Assembly: GCA_903902315.1 (NCBI GenBank)
Contig: CAIUUK010000052.1
Location: 1 to 32,634, forward strand
Direction: 5' to 3'
Origin: an uncultured bacterium
GTDB taxonomy: Bacteria; Patescibacteriota; Minisyncoccia; Phycocordibacterales; PALSA-1337
Length of the DNA stretch: 32,634 nt
Part shown: piece by piece, positions 9,193 to 17,258 of the stretch
Numbering within the stretch: position 1 is the first letter of the stretch
Layout: the number at the start of each line of letters is the position of its first letter
Translations under genes and position numbers: made by a program
The notes under the pieces: model-generated
The model's database searches: none
What the model was told of the DNA's origin: nothing
Seen by the model: the letters and a program-made list of their open reading frames with translations, nothing else

Positions 9193-9618
9193 TTAATATA
9201 TATCTTGAACTGGATACCTTGTACCTCTAATTATGAAATTTGTTTCAATATCCTTTAGTGTGAATAAATCAATAAAATATTTCACTATTAAATCCTTTTG
9301 TAGACCTTCTTTACATGTATATACATCGATACTAACAAATCCCCTTTTTGGAAATGTATGGATACTGATATGACTCTCCTGAATAACTACATAGCCACTC
9401 CATCCACCAGAATCTTTTTTACCATTTCCTTCAGCAAAAAACACTTGTGGTTCGCACAATTTATTCATCTCTATTTTATTTACTAGATCATTCAATGCAA
9501 ATTTAACTAGATTTGAATTATTTAATTTTAATTCATCACCACCATATCCATCAATTGTTAGATGCTCACCAAAATGAAGTCCGGATTTTTTATTAATTTT
9601 CTTACTACCAGATGTCAT
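9193..9618 (-). CDS. speD: SpeD-family pyruvoyl decarboxylase (AdoMetDC-like)
   Basis: The protein has 141 aa, the usual bacterial class 1b size. The self-cleavage site ESHISIHTFP is present: the Ser after HI becomes the pyruvoyl group, and the His of IHT is the processing/catalytic His. DVYTC supplies the conserved catalytic Cys. The N-terminal GLHFGEHLTIDGYGG matches the G.HL..D..G element. The enzyme should therefore self-process and be active. The default substrate is S-adenosylmethionine, giving the aminopropyl donor for spermidine. However, no spermidine synthase is in view, and SpeD homologues reported elsewhere have switched to ornithine or arginine, so the substrate is not settled by sequence. 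The ATG follows the plsC stop by 3 nt and has its own extended -10. Confidence 0.9.
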   Translation of the reverse strand: MTSGSKKINKKSGLHFGEHLTIDGYGGDELKLNNSNLVKFALNDLVNKIEMNKLCEPQVFFAEGNGKKDSGGWSGYVVIQESHISIHTFPKRGFVSIDVYTCKEGLQKDLIVKYFIDLFTLKDIETNFIIRGTRYPVQDIY

Positions 9619-9621
9619 GCA

Positions 9622-10314
9622 TCATATTATAGCACCAATTTTACTCATCACATATTGAGCCTCATCTTTATATATATTCACATTTCCATCCTCCTCCCTA
9701 GGAACTGCCAACTTTAGCTCTTGTTGAGATATTGGCATGCCAAAAGTTACGATTATCCTTCTTTTCCTCAATAAAATATCAACCATAGTTGCCCCATACA
9801 AGCCAGAAATGCCGACTGGTATTATGAGTGTGTTTCCTTTTTCTGCCAGATAGACAATACCCCCTTTTGCTTCTTTGGGCTTACCGATACGGCTTATACC
9901 CCCTTCTGGAAAGACAAAAATGTTTTTATTTTCTTTTAGGAGCCGTATGTGGTTCACGAGTGATTTATCATAATCTTTCAAACCTGTGTAGACATAATGA
10001 CCACCGATAAATCTAAAGATAAATCCTCCGTAAAATTTCTGTCTTACACTGCCACCATCATAAAAACTCTTTTCACGAATTGTGTAATATAGGGGAATAA
10101 ACCTAGACATAAAAGGCAAACTTGCAGGTGTTATGAAAGGATCTAGCTCAGAAGAGTGGTTCGATGCAAAGATCACACCTTTGTCTTTCGGGAGGTTTGT
10201 GAGATTTTCTAAACCTTTAACTTCGAGATGACCGAAGAACCATAGGAACAATCGAGTTGGTGGCCAGATAACTACTTGGAATATATGCGCTGATATGAGA
10301 AAAAATATGTCCAT
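9622..10314 (-). CDS. plsC: PlsC-like 1-acyl-glycerol-3-phosphate acyltransferase
   Basis: The protein has 230 aa. An N-terminal hydrophobic segment (residues about 4-27) anchors it to the membrane. The acyltransferase motifs are intact: NHSSELDPF (the catalytic HX4D, residues about 52-57), a block around RFIPLYYTIREKSFYDGG, FPEGGISR (the substrate-binding FPEG motif) and a later IIPVGISGL. Members transfer an acyl chain to lysophosphatidic acid or related acceptors. It is the first gene of the plsC-speD-GNAT-kinase cluster. CPR members usually have reduced lipid synthesis and may use scavenged precursors; this is general knowledge, not visible here. Confidence 0.92.
   Translation of the reverse strand: MDIFFLISAHIFQVVIWPPTRLFLWFFGHLEVKGLENLTNLPKDKGVIFASNHSSELDPFITPASLPFMSRFIPLYYTIREKSFYDGGSVRQKFYGGFIFRFIGGHYVYTGLKDYDKSLVNHIRLLKENKNIFVFPEGGISRIGKPKEAKGGIVYLAEKGNTLIIPVGISGLYGATMVDILLRKRRIIVTFGMPISQQELKLAVPREEDGNVNIYKDEAQYVMSKIGAII
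9626..9634 (-). promoter_or_regulatory. Extended -10 promoter of speD
   Basis: The minus strand reads TGCTATAAT, a perfect extended -10, overlapping the plsC stop codon and ending 7 nt before the speD ATG. This would give a leaderless speD mRNA independent of plsC. Confidence 0.5.
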
Positions 10315-10326
10315 GCGAGATAGGAT

Positions 10327-10354
10327 ATCATATTTTTAATCCCTTGACTTTCAA
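10327..10354 (-). promoter_or_regulatory. Promoter of plsC cluster
   Basis: The minus strand reads TTGAAA (10354-10349), 16 nt, TATGAT (10332-10327), 12 nt before the plsC ATG. Its -35 abuts and shares a base with the -35 of the divergent PEP-CTERM gene promoter. Confidence 0.55.
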
Positions 10355-10373
10355 CCACACCACCTGCTAGTAT
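10344..10373 (+). promoter_or_regulatory. Promoter of PEP-CTERM gene
   Basis: TTGACT (10344-10349), 18 nt, then TAGTAT (10368-10373), preceded by TGC to make an extended -10, TGCTAGTAT. The 5' leader would be about 60 nt. Confidence 0.5.
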
Positions 10374-10440
10374 AAATGTCAAACAAACGAGAATTGGCGC
10401 AACCAAACTTAAGCTAACTCTCACACAAACTATTCGATCT

Positions 10441-11205
10441 ATGAAAACTACAAACCGTCGGTTCAGTTCGGCGCTTTTTTGCGTCATGACTGCAGTCAGT
10501 ATCATCGTCACTTCTCTTCTGGTGGTGTCGACAAAGGTGGAAGCACAGGGCACCACTATCACCATCATTCCGATAATCACATCAACCTCCATCAACACAA
10601 ACCAGTCACAAGTAACTTCAACCGTGAACAGCCTCGAAACTGGAGACTTGTCGGGCTTGAATGTCATTCCAAACGGAAGCAGTCTGAGTGTTGCGTGGAT
10701 CTTCAGTCACAATGGTGTTGGCTATCTCAATAATTGGTGCACGGTCATCACTAGCACCAACACATTCACATTGGGTCAGGTGCAATACACTTTAACTGAC
10801 CAGTATCCATCTTCCCCGGTATCAATATCTGGGACATTTGGTGGACAAGGCTTAACTTACGATCTACTTGGTATTGGGATTAACTCTGGACCAGATGGTA
10901 TCCTCGGCACTACGGATGATATTTACTACACTTCTGGAAATGCCAACACCCCAGTAAACGCAGTTTACCTGCTCGGCATGTCATCATCATTTGAACAAGG
11001 CAACCTATCAACCGATGATGCCCTGCATGCATGGTCAATATCATGCCCTGTCACTGAAACGGTAACTTATTCAGTAAACGGTGTCAGTAATTCAGGTTTT
11101 CTGACCTATACAGCGACACCGACACCAGAACCGTCAACCGCAACCATTTTCATCGGGTCACTATTTGGACTCGCTGGATATATGAAATTTAGGAAAAAAC
11201 AGTAA
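10441..11205 (+). CDS. Secreted PEP-CTERM sorted protein
   Basis: The protein has 254 aa. The signal peptide is residues about 1-35 (basic MKTTNRR, hydrophobic core, VEAQ cleavage). The mature part is a beta-rich Ser/Thr/Asn domain of unknown function with two cysteines (NNWCTV, ISCPVT). The C-terminus is a textbook PEP-CTERM tail: PEPSTATIFIG, a hydrophobic helix, then RKK and the end. Such tails are recognised by exosortase and removed during export. No exosortase is in the window. PEP-CTERM sorting is typical of biofilm-forming Gram-negative groups and is unexpected in CPR, which suggests transfer or an unusual surface pathway. Flanked by its own promoter and a strong terminator, it is monocistronic. 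Confidence 0.85.
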   Translation: MKTTNRRFSSALFCVMTAVSIIVTSLLVVSTKVEAQGTTITIIPIITSTSINTNQSQVTSTVNSLETGDLSGLNVIPNGSSLSVAWIFSHNGVGYLNNWCTVITSTNTFTLGQVQYTLTDQYPSSPVSISGTFGGQGLTYDLLGIGINSGPDGILGTTDDIYYTSGNANTPVNAVYLLGMSSSFEQGNLSTDDALHAWSISCPVTETVTYSVNGVSNSGFLTYTATPTPEPSTATIFIGSLFGLAGYMKFRKKQ

Positions 11206-11209
11206 CGAA

Positions 11210-11243
11210 ATGCCGCGCTCAAGTCTTGAGCGCGGCATATTTT
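11210..11243. terminator. Strong bidirectional terminator
   Basis: ATGCCGCGCTCAAG and CTTGAGCGCGGCAT form a 14-bp perfect inverted repeat separated by one base and followed by ATTTTATTT. It sits between the convergent PEP-CTERM and GWAWS-repeat genes. Confidence 0.85.
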
Positions 11244-11267
11244 ATTTATGATTCTGTGACATTAATA

Positions 11268-12479
11268 TTATATTTCTATAATTGACGATCTGATACAAGC
11301 TGTTTTTGATGAGTTCAATTTATAGCCTTTTGTCAAATCACATTTAAATTGGCAAGTAACGATTGAATTTGTACTACATGTAGTCGCGCCTGTAGGTGAT
11401 CCTGGCTGACCGACATCTCCATTACAAGAAATTGCATGCGCAGGAAGCGTGCACAAAACCGGATTTTGTGTCACTGAATATGGAGTTACAACAACATCAA
11501 GTTCTTTTGTATGTGGAATAGAACTTCTACCTGAGGCCACATTATAAGTAAATGCAAATGACTTTGTGACTGTTGCTGTAACATTTGTAAATTGAGCTGT
11601 ATAACTTCCATTATTTGTTGGATTAAAACCAGTAGGCCAATCACCATTAAAACTCAATGTTGTTGATGCAAACGCTGTGCCCCATGACCAAGAAATATTT
11701 GCTGATGCAGTACCATCACTCTGAGCCATCATATTTATTTTTTGTGGAGTACCCACTATCGCTGTAACTGGAATATCCTTAAGTGGTCCAACATTAGCCG
11801 ATCCTTGCATATCAAGTTCAGTGCTATTATTAATCGTAGTCACACATCCCGTCGAACCTGCACATGAAGCCATGAACTGAACCCAGCCCATGACATTTCC
11901 ACCCCAGGCATAACCTGAAATGGCTGAATTTGTATTATCAGAATTTACAGTATATGTAACTCCGCCGTTACCTGTTGCATCTGGTGAACTGTGATTTATT
12001 CCAGAGAGTTCCATACATCCATCCCAACCATCTGAACTATTTGTACCAGAACTATCTACGCGACCTTCCTCAGAAACTACACGAGCCCAGCCGGTAACCT
12101 GACCATAAGTTTGACTGCTACTACTCATATCTATGTGTGCTGGTATGTTGTTAAAACAAGTAGGCTGAACATTTAAATCAGAAGGATTAAAAGAAATCCA
12201 ACCAACATTTCCTGACCAAGCATAACCACTCAAATTTCCAGAATCATCTACAGCAACATCATATGCTGAACCTGTATTTGCATCACTTGAGTTGAATGAA
12301 ATCCAGCCAGTCGTACCTGACCATGCCCAACCATCCAAACAAACTGATGCGCCACTATATGGACAACTGACTGATTGTGCATGAACTGGAATCTTTGGAC
12401 TCTGCACAAATGATACTGCCATACCAAGCACCACCACGAGGACGACGAGTGCTACGAGATATAATACTGTTTTTTTCAT
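11268..12479 (-). CDS. Secreted GWAWS/GWISF repeat protein
   Basis: The protein has 403 aa. A signal peptide or anchor occupies residues 5-35 (LYLVALVVLVVVLGMAV, cleavage near VHAQ). Three or more repeats of the type LDGWAWSGTTGWISFN, LSGYAWSGNVGWISFN and ISGYAWGGNVMGWVQF follow in the first 210 residues, interrupted by a Cys-containing GWARVVSEEG segment. The second half is Ig-like and Thr/Ser-rich, ending in a cysteine-rich region (CTLP, CNGD, CSTN, CQFKCD) up to about residue 398. Such repeats are common in CPR secreted proteins; no function is established. The start lies 41 nt after the valS stop, so it may be cotranscribed with valS or use a TATAAA 6 nt before the ATG. Confidence 0.8.
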   Translation of the reverse strand: MKKTVLYLVALVVLVVVLGMAVSFVQSPKIPVHAQSVSCPYSGASVCLDGWAWSGTTGWISFNSSDANTGSAYDVAVDDSGNLSGYAWSGNVGWISFNPSDLNVQPTCFNNIPAHIDMSSSSQTYGQVTGWARVVSEEGRVDSSGTNSSDGWDGCMELSGINHSSPDATGNGGVTYTVNSDNTNSAISGYAWGGNVMGWVQFMASCAGSTGCVTTINNSTELDMQGSANVGPLKDIPVTAIVGTPQKINMMAQSDGTASANISWSWGTAFASTTLSFNGDWPTGFNPTNNGSYTAQFTNVTATVTKSFAFTYNVASGRSSIPHTKELDVVVTPYSVTQNPVLCTLPAHAISCNGDVGQPGSPTGATTCSTNSIVTCQFKCDLTKGYKLNSSKTACIRSSIIEI

Positions 12480-12520
12480 ATCAAATTTATAATAATAAAG
12501 AGGTAATAATTACCCCAGAA

Positions 12521-14842
12521 TTATAACACTTTCGGCCACTCCTCAACAATGAGCACAGACCGACCACTGTTGATATCCTGCCAGATCTCTTCAGTTACAT
12601 AAGGCATAAAAGGATGCAAAGCTTTCAATATTGTCTGTAATGCATATAGCAAAAACTGAACTCGTGCTATTCGTGCCTCCATATCATCACCATTTAGGAT
12701 AGGCTTACTTTCTTCCAAAATTTTGTCCGCCAATTCATGCCACACATAATGATATAGCTTTTCACCAACGAGATAGAACTTATACTCTTCCATTTCTTTT
12801 GTTATTTCAGCGATAAGGTCATTCAACTGTTTGAGATACGCCCGCTCAGTCGTACCCAACTTAATCATTGAGACTTGATCATTGAAAATTTGTGCATCAA
12901 AATCAATTCTCGGCACAACTGTCAAACCATACCTCTCTCCTTCAGCCACTGACAAAATAAATCGTGTAATATTCCAAATCTTATTACCAAAATTTTTGTA
13001 TCCTTTAACCTTATCTTCTGACAATTTCATATCATTACCAGGGCCAGTTCCAACGATGAGAGAAAGACGGGTAGCATCAGCTCCATATTTTGAAATCATA
13101 TCCAGCGGATCGATGATATTACCAAGTGACTTTGACATTTTTTTACCTTTTCCATCACGAACGAGTCCATGTAAATAAACCGTCTTAAAAGGAATATCGC
13201 CGAGGAGGCATCCTGTCATAAGAATCATACGAGCCACCCAGAAAAAAAGTATGTCATAACCAGTTTCCAAAACATTTGTTGGATGAAATAGTTTCAAATC
13301 TTCAGTTTTTTCTGGCCAACCCAAAGTCGAAAAAGTCCACAATCCTGATGAGAACCAAGTATCGAGAGTGTCTTCATCCTGTTTCCAACCTTCACCTATA
13401 GGTGCTTCAACTCCTACATAAATATCCTGCGATTCATTTTTGACTTCTTTATACCAAACTGGAATACGATGACCATACCAAATCTGCCTTGAAATACACC
13501 AGTCACGCAAATTATTTATCCAATGAAAATATGTCTTATCAAATCTCTCTGGAATAATTTCTATCAAACCATCCGGATTCGAATCAGCACTTTTTACAGC
13601 CTTTTGCATTATCTCCTTCAATGTTGTTTCAGAACCAGACTTTATACCAGGAATTTTTGAGTGCTCAAGTTTGAATTTTGAATCAACTGAAATAAACCAC
13701 TGTAATTTTGGTAGAGGTTCAACGACTCCGCCAGTTCTCTCAGCTGTAGCGATATTTTGAAGCGTGTCTTCAGTTTTTTCCAACAAACTATTTTCTTCCA
13801 ACCATTTAACGATAACATCACGCGCTGGAGCAACTTTCATTCCAGCAACAATACCCGCATTTGGCATCATTTTTGCAAATTCATCTATAACCTGTACTGA
13901 TTGAACATTGTGGCGTCTAGCAATATCAGCATCTATAGAACTGTGAGCAGGAGTAACTCCGACAGCACCAGTACCAAATGCTGGATCAACGGCTTCATCA
14001 GCCACTATAATTATATTTAATTTTGCACCAGCAAAATTTATCTCGTATGTTTTTCCAACAAATTTTTTATATCTAATATCCTCTGGATGAACAGCAACAG
14101 CTGTATCACCTACTTTTGTTTCTGGACGAGTCGTAGCTATTGAAATTGGAAAATCCTTTGAATATTTAAAAGTGTAGAGCTTTGATTTGCGTTCTTCATA
14201 TACAATTTCATCATCAGAAATTGTAGTTTGACCTTTTGGATCCCAATTTACAATACGATTTCCACGATAAATAAGTCCTAACTCATACATTTTTTTGAAA
14301 GCAGTTCGAACTGACTTTGTTCGCAATTCGTCTAAAGTAAAAGCTTCTCTTGACCAATCAATAGACGCACCCATTTTTCTAACCTGATCAATAATAGTGT
14401 CATGACTCTCTTGAGCAAAAATACTGACTCTTTTCAAAAATTCTTCACGACCTAAATCGTGTCGGCGTTTCCCCTCTTTTTTTTCAATTTCTTTTTCAAC
14501 TTTTGATTGAGTCGCGATAGCAGCATGGTCGGTTCCTGGTAGCCACAAAGTCCTGAAGCCTTGCATTCGTTTGTAGCGAATCATAATGTCCTCTATGGCA
14601 AGCATCGCTGCATGACCCATATGCAATGTCCCAGTAACATTTGGTGGTGGTAAAACAATAGAAAAAGGTTCACCGTGTACGCCACGGCCAGGCTTGTCAC
14701 TCGGCAATTTGTCAGGATTAAAATAACCAGACTTCTCCCACATCTCATATATGCGCGACTCCGTTTCTGCTGGATTGTATGGCTTGAGGAATTTCTCAGA
14801 AATGAGAGCGTGTACCTGCTTTGAAACATCTTTTTCGTTCAT
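12521..14842 (-). CDS. valS: Valyl-tRNA synthetase
   Basis: The protein has 773 aa. The class Ia signatures are PPPNVTGTLHMGHA (HIGH region, residues about 63-76) and GKKMSKSLGN (KMSKS loop). The CP1 editing domain contains ATTRPET and a GTGAVGVTPAHS motif. Catalytic-domain landmarks are LPGTDHAAIATQ and WCISRQIWYGHRIPVWY, and LDTWFSSGLW follows. The anticodon-binding domain ends with HPFMPYVTEEIW, and the chain stops soon after at EEWPKVL. It therefore lacks the C-terminal coiled-coil arm of typical bacterial ValRS (about 880-950 aa), as seen in reduced genomes. All active-site motifs are intact. Confidence 0.97.
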   Translation of the reverse strand: MNEKDVSKQVHALISEKFLKPYNPAETESRIYEMWEKSGYFNPDKLPSDKPGRGVHGEPFSIVLPPPNVTGTLHMGHAAMLAIEDIMIRYKRMQGFRTLWLPGTDHAAIATQSKVEKEIEKKEGKRRHDLGREEFLKRVSIFAQESHDTIIDQVRKMGASIDWSREAFTLDELRTKSVRTAFKKMYELGLIYRGNRIVNWDPKGQTTISDDEIVYEERKSKLYTFKYSKDFPISIATTRPETKVGDTAVAVHPEDIRYKKFVGKTYEINFAGAKLNIIIVADEAVDPAFGTGAVGVTPAHSSIDADIARRHNVQSVQVIDEFAKMMPNAGIVAGMKVAPARDVIVKWLEENSLLEKTEDTLQNIATAERTGGVVEPLPKLQWFISVDSKFKLEHSKIPGIKSGSETTLKEIMQKAVKSADSNPDGLIEIIPERFDKTYFHWINNLRDWCISRQIWYGHRIPVWYKEVKNESQDIYVGVEAPIGEGWKQDEDTLDTWFSSGLWTFSTLGWPEKTEDLKLFHPTNVLETGYDILFFWVARMILMTGCLLGDIPFKTVYLHGLVRDGKGKKMSKSLGNIIDPLDMISKYGADATRLSLIVGTGPGNDMKLSEDKVKGYKNFGNKIWNITRFILSVAEGERYGLTVVPRIDFDAQIFNDQVSMIKLGTTERAYLKQLNDLIAEITKEMEEYKFYLVGEKLYHYVWHELADKILEESKPILNGDDMEARIARVQFLLYALQTILKALHPFMPYVTEEIWQDINSGRSVLIVEEWPKVL

Positions 14843-14849
14843 GAATGAA

Positions 14850-14858
14850 ATACTAGCA
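14850..14858 (-). promoter_or_regulatory. Extended -10 promoter of valS
   Basis: The minus strand reads TGCTAGTAT, ending 7 nt before the valS ATG, so the message would be leaderless. No good -35 is seen, as is usual for extended -10 promoters. Confidence 0.45.
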
Positions 14859-14909
14859 GAAAATACGCCGACTTTCCATCAACACATAACCTAATTCGAT
14901 TCTAGTGCT

Positions 14910-14937
14910 TTGACAAAACAAAAAATCGTGCTAATGT
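14910..14937 (+). promoter_or_regulatory. Promoter of 358-aa secreted protein gene
   Basis: A perfect TTGACA (14910-14915), 16 nt, then TAATGT (14932-14937), with GTGC just upstream as an extended -10. The leader is about 75 nt. Confidence 0.5.
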
Positions 14938-15018
14938 ATGACACTCCCTTGATCTTTGTAAAATAGAATAAGGAAAAACAAACCACAACCAAATAAACTA
15001 GTCGGACTACGAATAATT

Positions 15019-16095
15019 ATGAAAAAACTAATTGCGGCGGTTTTAACCATCGGCTGTTTGAGCTTGTCAAAAGCACAACCAGCTCCAACAAACAACGCGG
15101 CTTCATTCACAAACATCATTGTTTACAATTTTGTTGTCACAGCTCCCACGAGCCCCTCAAACTCATTCTCGTTGCAGAATGTGATGAGTTACATGGATAA
15201 ACACGGTGTCATCGGGCTTATCCCAACCGACATCGCAAACAATCCCGCAGCCCTCAATCGCCCGAACATTTTGCGGGCGTGCGATATCATCTATTCCTCG
15301 GCAAACTATGACATGTGGGATGCGACGAATAACCCGACTGGTGCTTTTGCTGTGCAAAACGGCAAACGTGCTAGCGGTGGCTTGGATTGGCAACAGACGA
15401 CACCTTTCCTCGCTTCTGATGTTTACTTCGTCTTTGATAGCGACGAACCGGCGCATTCTTTGCATTATGCTGGCAATGTCGCAACAAATACAGCAAATGG
15501 CTCACCTCTCACCTTTTCTTCGACACTCCGTGGCGAATTATGGGATGAGACCGGTAAACCAATTGCACAGTATTACAACGGCGAAAGCGTTGCGACGCAT
15601 CCAATCAATCGCTTGCTGTGTCTGATCCGCGAAGGCTGGTATGTCACTGATTCAAATGGCCTAGGCTTGGATCTTAACTACTTCAAAAACCACATGACAA
15701 TTGGTTTTTGCACACAGTTCTACATGATGAATGGCCAAGGTCAGAGCAAATGCCAGAGCAGTTCGCCTTGGCTCGATGTCATCGGAACCACGAATGTTAA
15801 CGGTCAAGGTTATGGCGTATTTTCTTTGGAGGGTCAACGCCAGCTTGGCATGACTTATACCATCGAAGGTGTGCCGAATAATCTGAACCGTTCAATATTG
15901 TGGAACAACCTGTGGACTGACTTGGTTGATGGTTATACCTTTGTCGGGCCATATTGGCCAAACGGTTTTTTCAGGGCAATGGAAGGTAGTGTGGTGATTC
16001 CCCCACCTGCACCACCCAATCCAAACTTCCTTTTGAAATCACAGATATCAGTTCAAAGTCTGCCTGTGCTTCAAATTTCAAACGGTCCGGAGTAA
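15019..16095 (+). CDS. Secreted protein of unknown function
   Basis: The protein has 358 aa. The signal peptide is short (MKKLIAAVLTIGCLSLSKAQ, cleavage near KAQ). The mature part has no repeats. Visible landmarks are a Trp/Tyr-rich core (YDMWDATNNP, GGLDWQQTTPF), FVFDSDEPAHSLHYAG, GELWDETGKPIAQYY, three or four cysteines, and a proline-rich stretch near the C-terminus (VVIPPPAPPNPNF). It does not end in a PEP-CTERM or other sorting signal. I recognise no family. Its style (compact and rich in Trp, unlike the Thr/Ser-rich repeats of neighbouring secreted proteins) hints at a different origin. It has its own promoter and terminator. Confidence 0.75.
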   Translation: MKKLIAAVLTIGCLSLSKAQPAPTNNAASFTNIIVYNFVVTAPTSPSNSFSLQNVMSYMDKHGVIGLIPTDIANNPAALNRPNILRACDIIYSSANYDMWDATNNPTGAFAVQNGKRASGGLDWQQTTPFLASDVYFVFDSDEPAHSLHYAGNVATNTANGSPLTFSSTLRGELWDETGKPIAQYYNGESVATHPINRLLCLIREGWYVTDSNGLGLDLNYFKNHMTIGFCTQFYMMNGQGQSKCQSSSPWLDVIGTTNVNGQGYGVFSLEGQRQLGMTYTIEGVPNNLNRSILWNNLWTDLVDGYTFVGPYWPNGFFRAMEGSVVIPPPAPPNPNFLLKSQISVQSLPVLQISNGPE

Positions 16096-16120
16096 TCTGG
16101 TCGTTCGCAATCTTCAGTCT

Positions 16121-16148
16121 CTCCACTTAAACAGTGGAGGGATTTTTA
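16121..16148 (+). terminator. Terminator after 358-aa gene
   Basis: CTCCAC-TTAAACA-GTGGAG is followed by GGATTTTTATTT. Confidence 0.7.
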
Positions 16149-16183
16149 TTTATGTAATTACATTCCTATAAATATATCCGACT

Positions 16184-16213
16184 TTGACACCATAAGACTT
16201 CGTGTGCTAGTGT
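16184..16213 (+). promoter_or_regulatory. Promoter of peptidoglycan-binding protein gene
   Basis: A perfect TTGACA (16184-16189), 18 nt, TAGTGT (16208-16213), preceded by GTGC. The pattern matches those of the other two plus-strand secreted-protein genes. Confidence 0.45.
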
Positions 16214-16281
16214 TGTCTTCCTAAGCATTTAATATGTCTTACTAAGATTCTACTATAAATAACAAGCGAGCTACAAAAAAT

Positions 16282-17214
16282 ATGAAAATAATTTCAAAGA
16301 TAATCACAGTTTCAATAATTGGCATAACAGCCTCAGCTTTAGCGCCAATGGTTTTTGCTGACACAACTAATCCAGATAATTTTGTACCGACTCTAGGTCC
16401 AACAACGACTGAAGACACCGCGATCATCCCAAATACAGGCGGAGACAACAGTGCTGAAGCAAGTTCAACGCTCGTACCAAACAATGGCGGTACAAATGAT
16501 ACTGAAGGAGGCACGACACTCGTACCAAACGGTTCAGGTTCAAACGGTGATGAAATCGGTACAACTACAACCACCTCAACTACAACTGCCTCGACTACAG
16601 ATTCAACACCACCTGCTCCAGAAACACCAAATGTGTCTGATGGCGGCGGATCTTCAGGATCAAGTGGAACTATTGTTCCAACAATATTTGCTTCTACAAC
16701 AGCCTCAACTACTACGGCCCTGTCTTTGAATTCATGCCCACTCATCACGACTTTTATGCAAGCAAATGCAAACAATAACAGTGGTGATGTCACAAAACTC
16801 CAAACATTCTTGAAGAATGTTGAAAATCTTAATGTCGATATAACAGGCATATTTGATACCAACACTGTTGCAGCAGTCAAAGCTTTCCAAGCAAAATACC
16901 TCGCAGATACAATGGGTCCATGGAAATCAGCAACTCCTTCAGGTTCAGTATTTATTACAACAAAGAGAAAGATCAACGAGATCGCTTGTAATTCAACAAT
17001 AACCCTAACACCAGAGGAAATCTCAATCATTAATTCTCATAATCAAAATCCTCCAGTCATTGGTTCAAACACAACAGGAACAACAACACCTGTAGTCGGT
17101 CCTACAATCGGTGAAGGTACAAGTACAAACTCAAATAATACTGCCAATACAGCTTCCGTCATCAATGCTCCAATATTAAATCGCGTTTGGAATTTCTTTA
17201 AAGGACTTTTCTAA
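16282..17214 (+). CDS. Secreted protein with peptidoglycan-binding domain
   Basis: The protein has 310 aa. The signal peptide covers residues 1-28 (cleavage near VFAD). A low-complexity Thr/Ser/Gly/Asn region follows (about 30-150) with three imperfect copies of a TTLVPNxGxN motif. A PG_binding_1-type domain spans about residues 160-240 (GDVTKLQTFLKN, VDITGIFDTNTVAAVKAFQAKYLAD, ITTKRKINEIAC). This form, ending TTKxKINEI.C, is common in CPR. A C-terminal Thr/Asn-rich tail ends in a weakly hydrophobic VWNFFKGLF. It probably binds murein of its own or a host cell wall. The long antisense ORF on the minus strand is a low-complexity shadow. Confidence 0.85.
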   Translation: MKIISKIITVSIIGITASALAPMVFADTTNPDNFVPTLGPTTTEDTAIIPNTGGDNSAEASSTLVPNNGGTNDTEGGTTLVPNGSGSNGDEIGTTTTTSTTTASTTDSTPPAPETPNVSDGGGSSGSSGTIVPTIFASTTASTTTALSLNSCPLITTFMQANANNNSGDVTKLQTFLKNVENLNVDITGIFDTNTVAAVKAFQAKYLADTMGPWKSATPSGSVFITTKRKINEIACNSTITLTPEEISIINSHNQNPPVIGSNTTGTTTPVVGPTIGEGTSTNSNNTANTASVINAPILNRVWNFFKGLF

Positions 17215-17235
17215 TCTAAAAAAAGAAAAATAATT

Positions 17236-17258
17236 AAACCCTGTAATACGGGTTTTTT
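17236..17258 (+). terminator. Terminator after peptidoglycan-binding gene
   Basis: AAACCC-TGTAATAC-GGGTTTTTT lies right at the stop of the convergent deacetylase gene. Confidence 0.7.

Noticed and set aside
10272-10667. 131-aa minus-strand ORF
   Set aside because: It overlaps plsC and the PEP-CTERM gene, and covers two good promoters.
16242-17030. 262-aa minus-strand ORF
   Set aside because: It is antisense to the peptidoglycan-binding protein. Its Val/Ser/Pro-rich sequence is the reverse of Thr/Gly/Asn low complexity, and it has no start context.
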